A stretch of 64,000 bases of DNA, from NCBI GenBank assembly GCA_021399435.1, contig JAJTUP010000013.1, forward strand, positions 1,302,001-1,366,000. Direction: 5' to 3'. Made by a program: the position numbers and the translations under genes. This DNA comes from Diaporthe sp. PMI_573. Its lineage: Eukaryota; Ascomycota; Sordariomycetes; Diaporthales; Diaporthaceae. Shown here piece by piece: positions 62,920-64,000 of the stretch; positions within the stretch are counted from its first letter, which is position 1, and every line of letters starts with the position of its first letter. Under the pieces are notes generated by a model. The model did no database searches and was not told the DNA's origin. It worked only from the letters and a program-made list of their open reading frames with translations.

Positions 62920-64000
62920 TTGTTAACTAGTTCCTATATATTTTTGCTAATATTATATCCCTTCTACTTAACTAGGTATTCTATTATTTCTTAATGTTAT
63001 TATAAGTTGATAATTTTTTTAACTTTATATTTCTTGTTATACTTATTAACTATTTTAATCTATGTCTTAAGTTTTATATTCCTTAGTGCTGGTTCTAATA
63101 ATGAGATATAAAAGACTGGGTGTTGCTTTATTTCTTAAGGTAGTAAGAGTTTGTAGTTAGTATCTAAAAGTTTCTTAGAGATTTTAAATAGTCTGATTTT
63201 CTTGTAATTAAGCTTATTGCTAGGGTGCTTGGTTTTAATATTTTGTTGAAAAAGGTAGACTTTATCTCCCTTCTTAAGAATTAGTCCCTTAATTCTTTTC
63301 TGGTTTATATATTTTGCCATTCTATCCTATATAAAAGAGAGTTTGTCTTAAATATTTTTCTAGACTTGTCTAATTTTTATTACTTTTTATTCTGCTAACT
63401 TTGCTACTATATTATCTGGTAGGGCTTTATAGTAAGCCTAAGGTTTGTATTTATAGATTGTAAAGAAAAGTAACTATCTAGTTATACTAATTATTATGCT
63501 ATTATAGGTAAACTGTACTAATAGTAGCAACTCTACCTAGTTATTCTGTAACTAGTTAATATAGTGTTGAAGGTATTATTTTATAATTTAATTAATTTGT
63601 TTTGTCTGTTTGTTTATTTGTAGGTATGTAGTTATTAAGAGCTTGTGTTTTACTCTAAGCTGCTTTATTAGTAACTTTTAAAAGTTTAATGTAAATAGTT
63701 TGTCTCTATCTAATATAATCTTATGTAGTATTCTATAATTGCTTATAATAATTTATAGAAATGTATATATAAGTTCTTCTACTATACTAGCTTCCTTGTA
63801 TAGTATAAAGTATATATATTTGCTTAGTTTATAAACTACTACTAAGATATTATTAAAGAGTACTTTAGTTAAGGGTTCTTATAAGAAAAGTAGCTTAATA
63901 ATAAAGTCTAGACTAATAGATAACTATATAGTTATAGGTACTAGTAGGGGTTTTAAAAGTCTATATAGTCTATGTCTAGTTGTCTTGTTCTTGTTATAAA
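62920..64000 (-). pseudogene. Pol 3' end of chromovirus 2 (integrase, chromodomain)
   Basis: The frame at 63,320-63,135 reads MAKYINQKRIKGLILKKGDKVYL, then IKTKHPSNKLNYKKIRLFKISKKL and NYKLLLP, the Ty3/Gypsy integrase C-terminal core. A degraded chromodomain region lies to its left and integrase core remnants to its right up to the window edge. Confidence 0.85.

Larger units (their letters stand above)
61279..64000 (-). mobile_element. Second copy of the chromovirus family, running off the right edge
   Basis: LTR, antisense ORF, ACTAGT array, chromodomain and integrase are in the same order as in chromovirus 1, but the copy is more diverged and more AT-rich. Only its 3' part is inside the window. 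The 5 bp before the LTR are CAAGA; the matching duplication would lie beyond the window. Confidence 0.9.

Overview
The window is nuclear DNA of a filamentous ascomycete, most likely a Sordariomycete. Genes carry short introns (about 50-90 bp) with GTAAGT/GTGAGT-type donors and CTAAC/CTGAC branch sites. The gene set (LSG1, LTV1, SAC3, ornithine acetyltransferase, derlin, NTA1, a P450, a secreted glycosidase with a sugar porter) is typical of such fungi. Decayed repeats show the C-to-T/G-to-A mutation and Gln/Trp-to-stop pattern of repeat-induced point mutation (RIP). There are two compartments: gene-bearing, GC-balanced DNA from 1 to about 41.3 kb, and a decaying, increasingly AT-rich block from about 43 kb to the end.

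Gene-bearing part. Position 1-255 holds the first codons of a leftward gene that runs off the window, behind a long CT/CA/GT-rich upstream region. Next come LSG1 (-) and LTV1 (+), a divergent ribosome-biogenesis pair, then SAC3 (+), whose frame continues for 97 codons past a single TAG, and a frameshifted P450 (-). Copies of one dispersed repeat lie at about 4.6-5.6 kb (+), 10.06-10.3 kb (+, partial) and 18.1-18.98 kb (-), so the outer two form an inverted pair around this block. Then follow ornithine acetyltransferase (-), a derlin (+), a Cys-rich single-pass membrane protein (-), NTA1 with a very long disordered tail (+), a GH39-like glycosidase with a GC-AG intron and a frameshift (-), and a divergent MFS sugar porter (+).

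Decaying part. A relic of a DUF3435 tyrosine recombinase (43.3-46.1 kb; the 'captain' family of Starship giant transposons) is followed by a sirtuin relic that still has a recognisable promoter and intron (46.66-47.5 kb), then a 107-bp element flanked by a TCTAG duplication (49.745-49.851 kb), then a ferric-reductase (FRE) relic beginning at 50.6 kb. DUF3435 and FRE together are a known Starship gene combination, so I read this as the eroded captain-side end of a Starship-like element; no boundary was demonstrated.

The FRE relic is cut by a complete Ty3/Gypsy chromovirus (51,457-59,053; two 488-bp LTRs; CTAGG duplication; gag-pol on the minus strand). Removing the element and one CTAGG rejoins the FRE frame. 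The FRE relic is cut again by a Ty1/Copia relic (about 59.47-61.28 kb), which is itself abutted by a second chromovirus copy running off the right edge. Both chromovirus copies carry an extra ORF on the strand opposite gag-pol and a short tandem array built on ACTAGT/ACTGGT. The two LTRs of the complete copy carry RIP changes of opposite strand polarity.
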